NCBI RefSeq assembly: GCF_011039085.1
Contig: NZ_JAAKEI010000006.1
Coordinates: 45,767-109,766, forward strand
Length of the DNA: 64,000 nucleotides
From: Desulfovibrio sp. ZJ369
GTDB taxonomy: Bacteria > Desulfobacterota > Desulfovibrionia > Desulfovibrionales > Desulfovibrionaceae
Direction: 5' to 3'
The translations under genes were made by a program, and so were the position numbers. Under the pieces are notes generated by a model. It saw nothing but the letters and a program-made list of their open reading frames with translations. It did no database searches and was not told the origin of the DNA. This document shows positions 56,075 to 63,874 of this stretch, one piece after another (the first letter of the stretch is position 1; each line of letters begins with the position of its first letter).

Positions 56075-56468
56075 TGAAGCGTTGCTCCTGCAGTTGTTCT
56101 GCGCGGATAAAATGCTTTTTTTGCCGTTCCTTAAGCTTTTCCAGCAGTTTTTTGTCAATGGCGCGGGCGGCGAGCAGCTTGCGGGCCTCCTGGGCCATTT
56201 GATCCATCATGCGCTCCTGCAGCGAGGCGGCGGCCACATCCGCGCGCAGGCCCGTGATGTACTGTTCCTGCAGCCAACGCTCGCCCGCTTCCATCAGCGG
56301 ATTGTCGCGAAGCCGATCCGCTGCGCGCTCAAGCTCCCCGCGCAGCTGGTCAAGACGCTTTTGCGCTTCCTGAAGGCGACGCTCGGCCTCGGCCAGGCGC
56401 ACTTTGGCTTCTTCTTCCAATTGCTCCCGGTAGTCGAGCACTTTCTGCATGGCAAAGCGAAAGGGCAC
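56031..56468 (-). CDS. fliJ: Flagellar export protein FliJ, 145 aa
   Basis: Coiled-coil general chaperone of the flagellar type III export apparatus that works with the ATPase FliI. The GTG at 56468 is proposed as the start because it yields MPFRFAMQKVLDYREQLEEE, matching the F-x-F-x-x-x-x-VL-x-x-R start of the family; the ATG at 56450 would lose it. The whole protein is heptad-like and rich in Glu, Arg, Gln and Ala (KVRLAEAERRLQEAQKRLDQL). Length fits FliJ (about 145). It overlaps the beginning of the motE-like gene by 44 bases. FliI and FliH are not adjacent, so this is a displaced fragment of a flagellar operon. Confidence 0.8.
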   Translation of the reverse strand: MPFRFAMQKVLDYREQLEEEAKVRLAEAERRLQEAQKRLDQLRGELERAADRLRDNPLMEAGERWLQEQYITGLRADVAAASLQERMMDQMAQEARKLLAARAIDKKLLEKLKERQKKHFIRAEQLQEQRFNDETATLRYKAPAF

Positions 56469-56624
56469 GGAGAGAAACCGCCTTGTTTTTGACGCTTGTT
56501 TTGAAGTATTGCAACACGATGCAAACAGCGGGCCAAAATACATGTCTTCAGTGCTTGAGCGGCATGCCTGTACTGGTTTGGAACATCTTGCCCTTGAAAT
56601 GCTTCAGGAACTGACCACCTGGTC

Positions 56625-57644
56625 TTACTCTTCAAATGTCAACGGCTCTTCCGCCAGTGTGGCCACCATCACGGCCTTGATGGTATGCAGGCGGTTTTCC
56701 GCTTCCTCAAAAGCCATGTTGCGGGGCGACTCAAAAACATCGTCGCTCACTTCCATGCACTCAAGGCCGAAACGTTGGTAAATGTCCTCGCCCACCGTGG
56801 TTTCGCGATTGTGAAAAGCGGGCAGGCAGTGCAAAAACTTGCAGTCCGCATTGCCTGTTCTCTCCATGACCCTTTGATCCACGCGGTAGGGCGTGAGCAG
56901 GTCGATGCGCTCTTTCCAGACAGCATCCGGCTCGCCCATGGAGACCCAGACGTCTGTGTACAAAAAATCGCAGCCTTGCACGCCTTCATCCACATTTTCC
57001 GTGCGCGTGATCCGCGCGCCGGTGCGCCGGGCGATGCTCCGGGCCATCTCAAAAACCTCGTCCGAGGTCCAGAGCAATTTGGGCGCCACGGAACGAAAAT
57101 CCACGCCGAGCATGGCCGAGCCGATCATCAGCGAGTTGCCCATATTATAGCGCGCGTCCCCCAGATAGGCCAGGGTCTGGCGGTTCAGGGGCCTGGCGCA
57201 GCATTCGCGCATGGTGAGCATGTCGGCCAGAAGCTGCGTGGGATGCCACTCATTGGTCAGGCCGTTCCAGACCGGCACCGTGGCGTGTTCGGCCAGGGCC
57301 TCCACCCGGCTTTGGCCATAGCCGCGATATTCAATCCCGTCATAAAAACGGGAAAGCACGCGGGCCGTGTCGGCCATGGATTCCTTTTTGCCCATCTGCG
57401 AGCCTGAAGGCCCCAGATAGGTGACGTGCGCGCCCTGATCATGGGCGGCGACCTCAAAGGAACTGCGCGTGCGCGTGGAGTCTTTTTCAAAAAGGAGCAC
57501 AATGTTTTTGTCCTTCATGAATTTGGGTTCTTGCCGCGCTTTCTTGGCTTTTTTGAGGTAGGCCGCCAAATCCAGCAAATAGGTCAAATCCTCAGGCGTG
57601 AAGTCGGTTTCCTTCAGAAAATCCCTGTTTTTCAATCTGTTCAT
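56625..57644 (-). CDS. argF: Ornithine carbamoyltransferase, 339 aa
   Basis: Makes citrulline from ornithine and carbamoyl phosphate in arginine synthesis. The carbamoyl-phosphate motif is [20 protein letters not shown], and the ornithine-binding region is [37 protein letters not shown] and [20 protein letters not shown] are also typical. The start at 57644 gives [20 protein letters not shown]. Length (339) matches the longer form related to E. coli ArgI and catabolic ArcB; direction is not settled by sequence. The GNAT gene just upstream, on the same strand with a 72-base gap, fits an arginine role. Confidence 0.95.
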   Translation of the reverse strand: MNRLKNRDFLKETDFTPEDLTYLLDLAAYLKKAKKARQEPKFMKDKNIVLLFEKDSTRTRSSFEVAAHDQGAHVTYLGPSGSQMGKKESMADTARVLSRFYDGIEYRGYGQSRVEALAEHATVPVWNGLTNEWHPTQLLADMLTMRECCARPLNRQTLAYLGDARYNMGNSLMIGSAMLGVDFRSVAPKLLWTSDEVFEMARSIARRTGARITRTENVDEGVQGCDFLYTDVWVSMGEPDAVWKERIDLLTPYRVDQRVMERTGNADCKFLHCLPAFHNRETTVGEDIYQRFGLECMEVSDDVFESPRNMAFEEAENRLHTIKAVMVATLAEEPLTFEE

Positions 57645-57716
57645 GCACTGTGCCTCTTTCTGTCTGATGCAAGCCAATGGCTGCATTGCAATGCGAGCTT
57701 GCGGGATTGCCGCGCC

Positions 57717-58265
57717 TCACAGCGTGAGGATCATGCCTATTTCGTCACAGCAGTAAAATTTCGGGCATTTGCTGCACTCCACCCAGACAATGGGGGGCAT
57801 GGTCTCGCGCTGGAATTCCTGAAAACCGCAGCGCTCGAAAAAAGGCGCGGCCAGAGTGAAAACAAACGCCCTGGGGATGCCCAGGCCCCGACAGCGCTCC
57901 ACCAGCGCCTGCACCAGACGCCTGCCCAGGCCCTGCCCCTGACAGGAGGCGTGCACGGCCACGGAGCGGATTTCGGCCAGATCCTCCCAGAGCACATGGA
58001 CCGAGCCACAGGCCACCACGGTTTCCCGGCCGGTGTCCGCGGCGGGCGCGGTCGCCACCATATAGTCCTGAATATGCTGGTAAAGATACTGCGGCCCCCG
58101 CGCCAGCATGACATTGGAAGAGGCATACTGGTTGATCAGAGCCGACATGCCGTGCACGTCCTGCACTTTGGCCGCGCGCATGGCAAGGGCGTTGGAGTCG
58201 CCGACGTGCACCTCAGGCACAGCCGCGGCCTCCCCGAGATGAAAACGTGGAATGGCTATGGGCAT
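57717..58265 (-). CDS. GNAT N-acetyltransferase, ArgA-like short form, 182 aa
   Basis: A single GNAT domain. The acetyl-CoA-binding motif is IRSVAVHASCQGQGLGRRLV followed by the helix QALVERCRGLGIPRAFVFTL. The start has a ~30-residue extension before MRAAKVQDVHGMSALINQYA, and the C-terminus has WVECSKCPKFYCCDEIGMIL, a Cys-rich end that could bind a metal (C-x2-C-x4-CC). Short GNAT proteins of this type serve as N-acetylglutamate synthases in several bacteria lacking the fused argA kinase-like domain. The argF neighbour supports an arginine-pathway role, but substrate specificity is inferred. Confidence 0.75.
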   Translation of the reverse strand: MPIAIPRFHLGEAAAVPEVHVGDSNALAMRAAKVQDVHGMSALINQYASSNVMLARGPQYLYQHIQDYMVATAPAADTGRETVVACGSVHVLWEDLAEIRSVAVHASCQGQGLGRRLVQALVERCRGLGIPRAFVFTLAAPFFERCGFQEFQRETMPPIVWVECSKCPKFYCCDEIGMILTL

Positions 58266-58346
58266 CTCAGTATTTCCGTTTGTGGTTTGCGGGCCCTGGC
58301 GGAGAAAAGCAGCCTTGCCGCGGCCCGTGTTGTGCGCGACTCTGGC

Positions 58347-58904
58347 TCAGGCCCGCGTGAGCGGAACCGGGCCGCCCTGGAGCTTTGCCAGCATGGCGCT
58401 GCATTCCGCGGCGGGCATGGGTCTGGCAAAGACGAAGCCCTGCACGAAATCACAGCCCGTTGCGCGCAAAAAATCCACGCCGAAATCATCCAGAGAACAG
58501 CGGAAGCCATGTTCTTGCAGCGCAAGGATCAATTCCCGGAAATTCTCGCCGGACAGGGGCAGGGATTTGGCGCATTCCAGTTCCAGCAGGCCGTCGGGAG
58601 ATGCCGGCCCCATGCGCATAAATTCGTTATTGTCGTTGACTTCCTTGAGAATGGGCATGACCTTGTCGCGCGGCGCGTGCGCAAGCGTGATTGCCACGCC
58701 GCGCAAAATCTGAAAGTCCATCGCGATTTGCCTCTGGAACAAGGCGTGGAGTTGATTTATCGTATCATAGAGGTAGAGTGCGTTTTCTCTTTCGGTTTGC
58801 TGGCCGATCTGCCACAAGAGCAAAAGGCTGCAAGCGAGAAAAACAACGCCGATGAGAGCGACTGCCGCATATGTGCGTCTGATTTGCTGCGAGCCCCTGG
58901 ACAT
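58347..58904 (-). pseudogene. Collapsed sensor/EAL-domain protein remnant, 185 aa
   Basis: Start proposed at ATG 58904. The N-terminus has one transmembrane helix (YAAVALIGVVFLACSLLLLW) and a periplasmic-like helix region (YDTINQLHALFQRQIAMDFQ), as at the start of membrane-bound GGDEF-EAL proteins. Then, immediately, comes a piece from inside an EAL domain: GLLELECAKSLPLSGENFRE, LILALQEHGFRCSLDDFG, directly joined to VDFLRATGCDFVQGFVFARP, which is the end of an EAL domain. Between these islands the rest of the domain (including any GGDEF and most of the EAL active site) is missing, without a frameshift. This reads as at least two in-frame deletions in an ancestral c-di-GMP enzyme of ~700+ residues. 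It is probably nonfunctional, though the frame is open. Confidence 0.6.
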
Positions 58905-59143
58905 GCCGCCTGACCCCAAAAAGTATTTCAAACTTTATGTATACCCCGTTATGCAACATAGCTCAAGCCCGACCGCGTGAAGATGTATGCGCGCTTTCAA
59001 TGAAAATGATATTGCAACTATATGAAATTCAAAACGAATTTTTTTAGAAACGCATCGAAAAGGTGAATGTTTTGAGAAAAAGCCGGCATTGTCCCGTGTT
59101 TTTTTTGCGGCTATGCTGATGCCAATCTTGCAAGGAGGGGAGA
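58905..59143 (+). promoter_or_regulatory. Upstream region of the phosphatase gene
   Basis: AT-rich gap of about 240 bases with AAGGAGGGGAGA right before the ATG at 59144. A weak GAAAATGATATTG word near 59002-59014 partly resembles a Fur half-site. No gene is seen. Confidence 0.35.
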
Positions 59144-60559
59144 ATGCGCGTCATCCGTTTTTTTCTTTTTTTGCTGATTTGCGGGATTTTTTCCGGCGTC
59201 CCTGCTGACTGCGCCTTTGCTGGAGCTGACGGCGACAAGGCGCGTCTGCTCAAAGTTGTGGCGCTTTCCCGGCATGGCGTGCGCTCTCCGACGCAGGACA
59301 TGAAAACCCTTGCGCTCTGGAGCAGCCGCCCCTGGCCGCACTGGCCCGTGCCTCGCGGTGATCTGACGGCGCGCGGCGGCCGCCTGATCACCGCCATGTG
59401 GACGGAACTGCGCGGCACGTTTATGGAGCTCGGTCTGTTGCCCCACGCGGCCTGTCCGCCGCCCGGCGCGATTTTTGTGCGTGCGGATACAGATCAGCGC
59501 ACCCTGGCCACGGCCCGGGCCCTGCTCGCAGGTCTGGCGCCGGGCTGCGAGACAGGGTACGCCGTGGCCGACGGTCGCCCGGATCCGCTGTTTCATCCGG
59601 TCAAAGCCGGGCTCTGCGCCTTTGATCCCGCGGCCGCGGCCAGTGCTGTTCTCAGCATGACTCCAGGCGGCCTGGATCGCCTGCATGAGGAGTACAGCGC
59701 CCCGCTCGCGCTCATCGACCAACTGACCGCGCCGCCGGCTCCCGAACTTTGCGCCTTTTTCGCCCTGCCGCGCCAATGCCGAATCTCGGATCTGCCCACT
59801 TCCATAAGCGTTTCGCCCAAAGGGAGAAGCGTGCGCCTTTCCGGCTGCCTGGGCATTGCGTCCAGTCTGGCGGAAATATTCTTGCTGGAATACGGACAGT
59901 GGCCGGGCAGAGCCGCGGCCTGGGGGCAGGCGGACGGACAGGTTCTGGCCCGCTTGCTGCCTTTGCACAGCCGCGTTTTCGACGTGATCAACCGCGCGCC
60001 GCTTGTGGCCCGGGCCCGCGGCAGCTCTCTGCTGAAAGAAATGGCCGACGCCCTGGCGGGCAGACACTATGATCAGCGGCTCAATGCGGCCCGGCTGGTT
60101 GTTTTTGTGGGGCATGACACAAATATTGCCAATATCGGCAGCCTGTTGGGCGTAACCTGGCAGGCCCGGGGCTGGCCGCCCGACGGCATTCCGCCGGGGA
60201 GCGCGCTCTTTCTGGAGCTCTGGGGCGTGGGCGAAAGGCGTGAAGTGCGGGTGCGTTTTTACGCCCAGACGCCCGCGGCCTTGCACACGCCCCTTGCCGG
60301 CGACCATGAGCAGAGGCCAGAGCCTCCATTTTCACGGAACGCCGGGCAGGATGCGCCCCGGACCGTGAAGCCGGAGCAGGCCGGGGATGCAGCGTTATTC
60401 GCGCCCGCAGCGGCGGTTGTGACCGCGCCGCCCGTTGTCGGGGAAGCGCGCTTCAGCCTCGCGGCCTTCGAGGAACTGGTGCGTAAAAGAATCAATCAGG
60501 ATTGTCTGGCCCCGCAGCAGACGCCGGCCTTGCGCCATGCAGCAGACGCGGCGCAGTAG
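59144..60559 (+). CDS. Periplasmic histidine acid phosphatase (AppA/Agp-like), 471 aa
   Basis: The signal peptide is FFLFLLICGIFSGVPADCAFA. The catalytic motif VALSRHGVRSPTQDM (RHGxRxP, phosphohistidine site) is followed later by VFVGHDTNIANIGSLL (HD motif, proton donor), the two hallmarks of the branch with 4-phytase and glucose-1-phosphatase. Residues ~360-440 form a Pro/Ala-rich spacer that splits the expected C-terminal end; the final conserved part, ARFSLAAFEELVRKRINQDC, resembles the normal terminus of AppA. So the protein has an insertion of about 70 residues compared with E. coli AppA. Cysteines probably form disulfides. Stop TAG is shared with the TAGAGCGG repeat. Strong ribosome-binding site upstream. 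Confidence 0.88.
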   Translation: MRVIRFFLFLLICGIFSGVPADCAFAGADGDKARLLKVVALSRHGVRSPTQDMKTLALWSSRPWPHWPVPRGDLTARGGRLITAMWTELRGTFMELGLLPHAACPPPGAIFVRADTDQRTLATARALLAGLAPGCETGYAVADGRPDPLFHPVKAGLCAFDPAAAASAVLSMTPGGLDRLHEEYSAPLALIDQLTAPPAPELCAFFALPRQCRISDLPTSISVSPKGRSVRLSGCLGIASSLAEIFLLEYGQWPGRAAAWGQADGQVLARLLPLHSRVFDVINRAPLVARARGSSLLKEMADALAGRHYDQRLNAARLVVFVGHDTNIANIGSLLGVTWQARGWPPDGIPPGSALFLELWGVGERREVRVRFYAQTPAALHTPLAGDHEQRPEPPFSRNAGQDAPRTVKPEQAGDAALFAPAAAVVTAPPVVGEARFSLAAFEELVRKRINQDCLAPQQTPALRHAADAAQ

Positions 60560-60594
60560 AGCGGTTTGCTAATAAGATTAGCCAAACCGCTCTA
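60557..60594. repeat. TAGAGC-family palindrome at the phosphatase stop codon
   Basis: TAGAGCGGTTTGCTAATAAG and TTAGCCAAACCGCTCTA form the stem. The opening TAG is the stop codon of the phosphatase gene. It shares the GG/CC stem variant with 48486-48520. Confidence 0.8.
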
Positions 60595-60738
60595 ACCGCA
60601 TTTCTGGCCTGAATGCCGACGTTGAAACGCGCCGCATTTCAACGTCCATCTGCTCCGCGAGCCTCTTGCGCATGGGGACGCCGGACACGCGTTTTCCGCG
60701 TGACATACGCCGCAGCGGCGGCTTTGACCCGCGATTCT
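60595..60738. repeat. Diverged composite element relic
   Basis: GGCCTGAATGCC then a hairpin GACGTTGAAA..TTTCAACGTC (60618-60646) then CATCTGCTC matches the H2-flank/H1/border order of the 141-bp element, but with a completely different H1 stem. Further on CACGCGTTTTCCGCGTG and TACGCCGCAGCGGCGGCT recall H2 and H3. It looks like an old, rearranged copy. Confidence 0.55.
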
Positions 60739-61755
60739 TCAGGCCAGCAGATGCGGTCCGGCCTGGCGAAGCGAGGCGCAGCCCGTGAGCAGCATGCTTT
60801 CCATGAGCTGACGCTGCAACCGCGTCAGAAACAGGCGCACGCCTTCTTCTTCTGCGCCCATGGCCGCGATAATCGCCGGGCGGCCGATCAGCACGGCTCT
60901 GGCCCCCAGGGCCAGCATCTTGAGCACATCCGCGCCGGATCGCACGCCGCCGTCCACCAGCACGGCCATCCGGCGCACGCTCCGTGCAATATCCGGCAGA
61001 GCGTCCGCCGTGCCCGGCAGAGCTTCCAGAACGCGGCCGCCGTGATTGGAAACCACCAGAGCGTCACAACCGCAGGCCTCGGCGGCCAGCGCGTCTTCCA
61101 CGCTGAGAACGCCCTTGAGCATGAATTTCAGGCCCAGGGCATGGGATTTTTGCACAATTTCCGCCAATTCCTCGCGGCTTTTGGGCGAGACCGGGCGTTT
61201 GCTTTTGGCCAGCGCGGTTATGGCGGCGGTGTCAAGATCCATGCCCACAACGCGGCATCCGGCCCGGGCCACGCGTTCCAGCCGTTCAAAAAAAGCCTCT
61301 CCGGCCCAGGGTTTGATGATGGGAATCCCCCAGCCGTCAAGGCTCTGCACGGCATTCAGGCCGTTGTCAAAGACTTCGGAAGTGCCATCGCCGGTACAAG
61401 AGACGGTTCCGGCGGCCCTGGCCCCGGCAGTGACGGCCTGGGCAAAGCGCTCTTCGGAAAGGCCGTTGCCCATATTAAAGGACGTTCCGGCCAAGGGCGC
61501 GATGAGAATCGGCATTTTCAGGGGCAGGCCCAGTATTTCGCACGCGGTTTCCGGTTCGCGCAGATCGTGGATCAGCCGCAGTTTCAGATGCACTTTTTCC
61601 AACGCGCTGATGTTCGCGCGAAACGACGCGCCGCTGCGTATGCCGCCCATGCCCGGCAATTCGCCGGAGCAGGCCTTGCCGTTGCACTGCGGGCAGACCC
61701 GGCAGGCGCCGTTCATGCGTTCCCGCGCCTGACGGCGCACTGTTTTCATGTCCAT
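60739..61755 (-). CDS. FMN-dependent alpha-hydroxy-acid dehydrogenase family protein, 338 aa
   Basis: TIM-barrel flavoprotein of the lactate/glycolate oxidase family. The start at 61755 (AAAGGAT upstream) begins MDMKTVRRQARERMNGACRV, with an unusual Cys-rich start (CRVCPQCNGKACSG) that may bind an Fe-S cluster or zinc. Barrel features: LKMPILIAPLAGTSFN, GIPIIKPWAGEAFFERLERV, KFMLKGVLSVEDALAAEACG, CDALVVSNHGGRVLE (the His/Arg active site) and VLVDGGVRSGADVLKMLALG, ARAVLIGRP (FMN phosphate site). In anaerobes such proteins may act as L-lactate dehydrogenases or on other hydroxy acids. Neighbours do not specify the substrate. Confidence 0.88.
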   Translation of the reverse strand: MDMKTVRRQARERMNGACRVCPQCNGKACSGELPGMGGIRSGASFRANISALEKVHLKLRLIHDLREPETACEILGLPLKMPILIAPLAGTSFNMGNGLSEERFAQAVTAGARAAGTVSCTGDGTSEVFDNGLNAVQSLDGWGIPIIKPWAGEAFFERLERVARAGCRVVGMDLDTAAITALAKSKRPVSPKSREELAEIVQKSHALGLKFMLKGVLSVEDALAAEACGCDALVVSNHGGRVLEALPGTADALPDIARSVRRMAVLVDGGVRSGADVLKMLALGARAVLIGRPAIIAAMGAEEEGVRLFLTRLQRQLMESMLLTGCASLRQAGPHLLA

Positions 61756-61965
61756 GCGTCTATCCTTTGGGGTTGCGGCGACAGTAAAGGCAATTCGCGC
61801 TCTTGCGCAGGCCGGGCGTTGCACATGCCCATGCGCCCTGGATGCAGCGCTGCTTGCGTCAATGGGCAGCGCAGGCGACAGGCTCCCCGGCGTCGGCGCA
61901 CTGCGGCGTTTTTGCTGAGCGACAAAAGGAGTCAGACCCGCAGGCCCGGCCTCTTGAAAAGCATG
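61756..61965. other. Gap between tRNA-Arg and the flavoprotein gene
   Basis: GC-rich, no gene recognised. It should contain the promoter for the flavoprotein gene (minus strand). Most of 62043-62307 upstream of folC is likewise empty. Confidence 0.4.
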
Positions 61966-62042
61966 TGGCGCGCCCAGGAGGAATCGAACCCCCGACCAAG
62001 AGCTTAGAAGGCTCCTGCTCTGTCCATCTGAGCTATGAGCGC
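61966..62042 (-). tRNA. tRNA-Arg (TCT anticodon)
   Basis: Minus-strand cloverleaf: acceptor GCGCTCA/TGGGCGC (one G-T pair), anticodon loop CTTCTAA (TCT), T-loop GTTCGATTC, encoded CCA. It reads AGA codons, rare in this genome to judge from the genes here. No integrase lies next to it. Confidence 0.95.
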
Positions 62043-62307
62043 GCAAGGAGCCGAAGAAAGGCTCTGAACTTTTTTCGCAATGAATATAGAGGCAGACTCC
62101 CTTGGCGTCAAGGCGCGCTGTCTCTGCTCATTTTGACTGATGAAAAAGTCTGTTCCGCGCCCGCACGCAAAACAGGAACGCGCCCCGTGCGCGGCAATGG
62201 CGGTTCCGCGTTGCGTTTTTTCAAAGGCAAGCGGTCCGGACGCCATGCCCCGGCCAGCAAGACGTACCCCGCTGACAGGCGGAGCTCTTTCGCGTATTGT
62301 AGCGGGC

Positions 62308-63642
62308 ATGCGCGCATCTTTTCAAAACTTTCAGCAAGTGCTGGCCTATCTGCAGGGCAAGGGCCTTTTTCACATGGATTTGAGCCTGGACCGCATGCGG
62401 CGGGCCTTGGCCGCCCTGGATCTGACCCGGCCCCCCTTTGCTGTGGCGCAGATCCTGGGCACCAACGGCAAGGGTTCCACCGCGGCTTTTCTGGCCTCGC
62501 TCTGCGCGGCCCACGGCTGCAAAACCGGCCTGTACATTTCGCCGCACTTTGTCTCCCCGGAGGAGCGCATCCGCGTGGACGGGCGCCCCTGGCCCGGCGA
62601 GAGCTGGGTGGCGCATGCCGAGAATATCCTGTCCGTGGCTCCCGATCTCACTTATTTTGAATTTCTCACGGTCCTGGCTCTGCTGATCTTCCGGGAGGAG
62701 CGCGTGGACGCGGCCGTGCTGGAGGCGGGCCTGGGCGGCCGCCATGACGCGACCACGGCCGTGGCCGCGGATTTGCTTTGCTTTACGCCCATCGCCCTGG
62801 ATCACAAGGACGTGCTGGGGCCGAGCCTACGGCATATTGCCGCGGACAAGGCCGGGGCTGTGCGCGGGCCCGCGCCGATCTGCACGGCCGCGCAATTCCC
62901 CGTGGCCGCGCATTGCCTTGAAGATGCCGCGCTTGCGCATGGTGCGCCGCTGCTGTGGGCCGAGCCTTTGCCTGCGCCTTCACCGGGCGGCCCGTCTGCG
63001 GCCGGGCTGGGGCTGCAAGGGCCGCATCAGTCGGTCAACGCCGGGCTGGCGCTCGCGGCCTGGCGGCGGCTGGCCCCGTTGCTGGGCAAAAACGCCGATG
63101 ATGTCAGGGCTCAGGCGCACGGCCTGGCCCGCGCTTTTTTGCCCGGCCGCCTGCAAAGCGTGCCTGCCGCGCACGATCATCCGCCCCTGCTGCTGGACGG
63201 CGCGCACAATCCCCACGGCATGCGCGCCTTGCTCACGGCTTTGCAGCAAAAAAACATCCGCCCCGCCGGAGCCGTGTTTTCCTGCCTCGGCGACAAGGAC
63301 TGGCGCACTTCGGCCCTGATGCTCAAACATTTTCTGGGCCCGGCTCCCATGTTCATCCCTGCCCTGGACAACCCGCGCGCGGCGCGCGCACACGAGGTCG
63401 CCGCGGCCTGCAATGCCCTGCCTCCGGCCACGGCCGTGGCTCTGGATAATCTGCCCGAAGCCCTGACGCGAAGCGCGGCCGCTCTTGGCGCTGGAGCCAC
63501 GGCCGATCCCGTTCGCCCGCTGCTGCTGCTGCTGACAGGCTCCTTGTACTTGTTGGCCGAGTTTTTTACACTGCATCCCGATCTGCTTGAGGCTCCGGCC
63601 CCTGTGCCTGCTCCGGACAGCGCGGGAACAGCCTCGGCCTGA
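62308..63642 (+). CDS. folC: Folylpolyglutamate synthase/dihydrofolate synthase, 444 aa
   Basis: Adds glutamate to folates and, in many bacteria, also makes dihydrofolate from dihydropteroate. It has the P-loop ILGTNGKGSTAAFLASLCAA, GLYISPHFVSPEERIRVDG, AVLEAGLGGRHDATTAV, IALDHKDVLGPSLRHIAADK and LLDGAHNPHGMRALLTAL, all typical. The start at 62308 gives MRASFQNFQQVLAYLQGKGL, which fits the family; a longer frame runs upstream through empty DNA and is rejected. The C-terminus has a ~25-residue Ala/Pro tail. It is a single gene; accD, its common neighbour, is not adjacent. Confidence 0.94.
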   Translation: MRASFQNFQQVLAYLQGKGLFHMDLSLDRMRRALAALDLTRPPFAVAQILGTNGKGSTAAFLASLCAAHGCKTGLYISPHFVSPEERIRVDGRPWPGESWVAHAENILSVAPDLTYFEFLTVLALLIFREERVDAAVLEAGLGGRHDATTAVAADLLCFTPIALDHKDVLGPSLRHIAADKAGAVRGPAPICTAAQFPVAAHCLEDAALAHGAPLLWAEPLPAPSPGGPSAAGLGLQGPHQSVNAGLALAAWRRLAPLLGKNADDVRAQAHGLARAFLPGRLQSVPAAHDHPPLLLDGAHNPHGMRALLTALQQKNIRPAGAVFSCLGDKDWRTSALMLKHFLGPAPMFIPALDNPRAARAHEVAAACNALPPATAVALDNLPEALTRSAAALGAGATADPVRPLLLLLTGSLYLLAEFFTLHPDLLEAPAPVPAPDSAGTASA

Positions 63643-63767
63643 AAAGAGGCAAACGACCGGCACAGCCCAGCCCCAAAAAGTTCCGCGCCCTTGCCTGCCC
63701 GGCACGGTCCATTGAACTGCGCGCGCCCTGCCGCAAGGGCTAAATAACCATGTGCCGGCAAGCCCCT

Positions 63768-63805
63768 TAGAGCGTTTTGCTCATGAAATGAGCTAGAGCA
63801 GATTA
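63768..63805. repeat. TAGAGC palindrome abutting a truncated composite element
   Basis: TAGAGCGTTTTGCTCATGAA and AATGAGC form a hairpin that is followed directly by TAGAGCAGATTA, the border of the 141-bp element, and then by AT-rich DNA reading into the transposase gene. The expected H1 to H4 modules are absent or altered here. Confidence 0.6.
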
Positions 63806-63874
63806 ATTTTAAATTTTCCGAGAGTATTAACAATATGATGTAAATGTGTTATATCCCTCCAAAAGGAGAAACAC

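Noticed and set aside
59002..59014. Fur box before the phosphatase gene
   Set aside because: Only a partial half-site (GAAAATGATATT) is present; the full palindrome is lacking.
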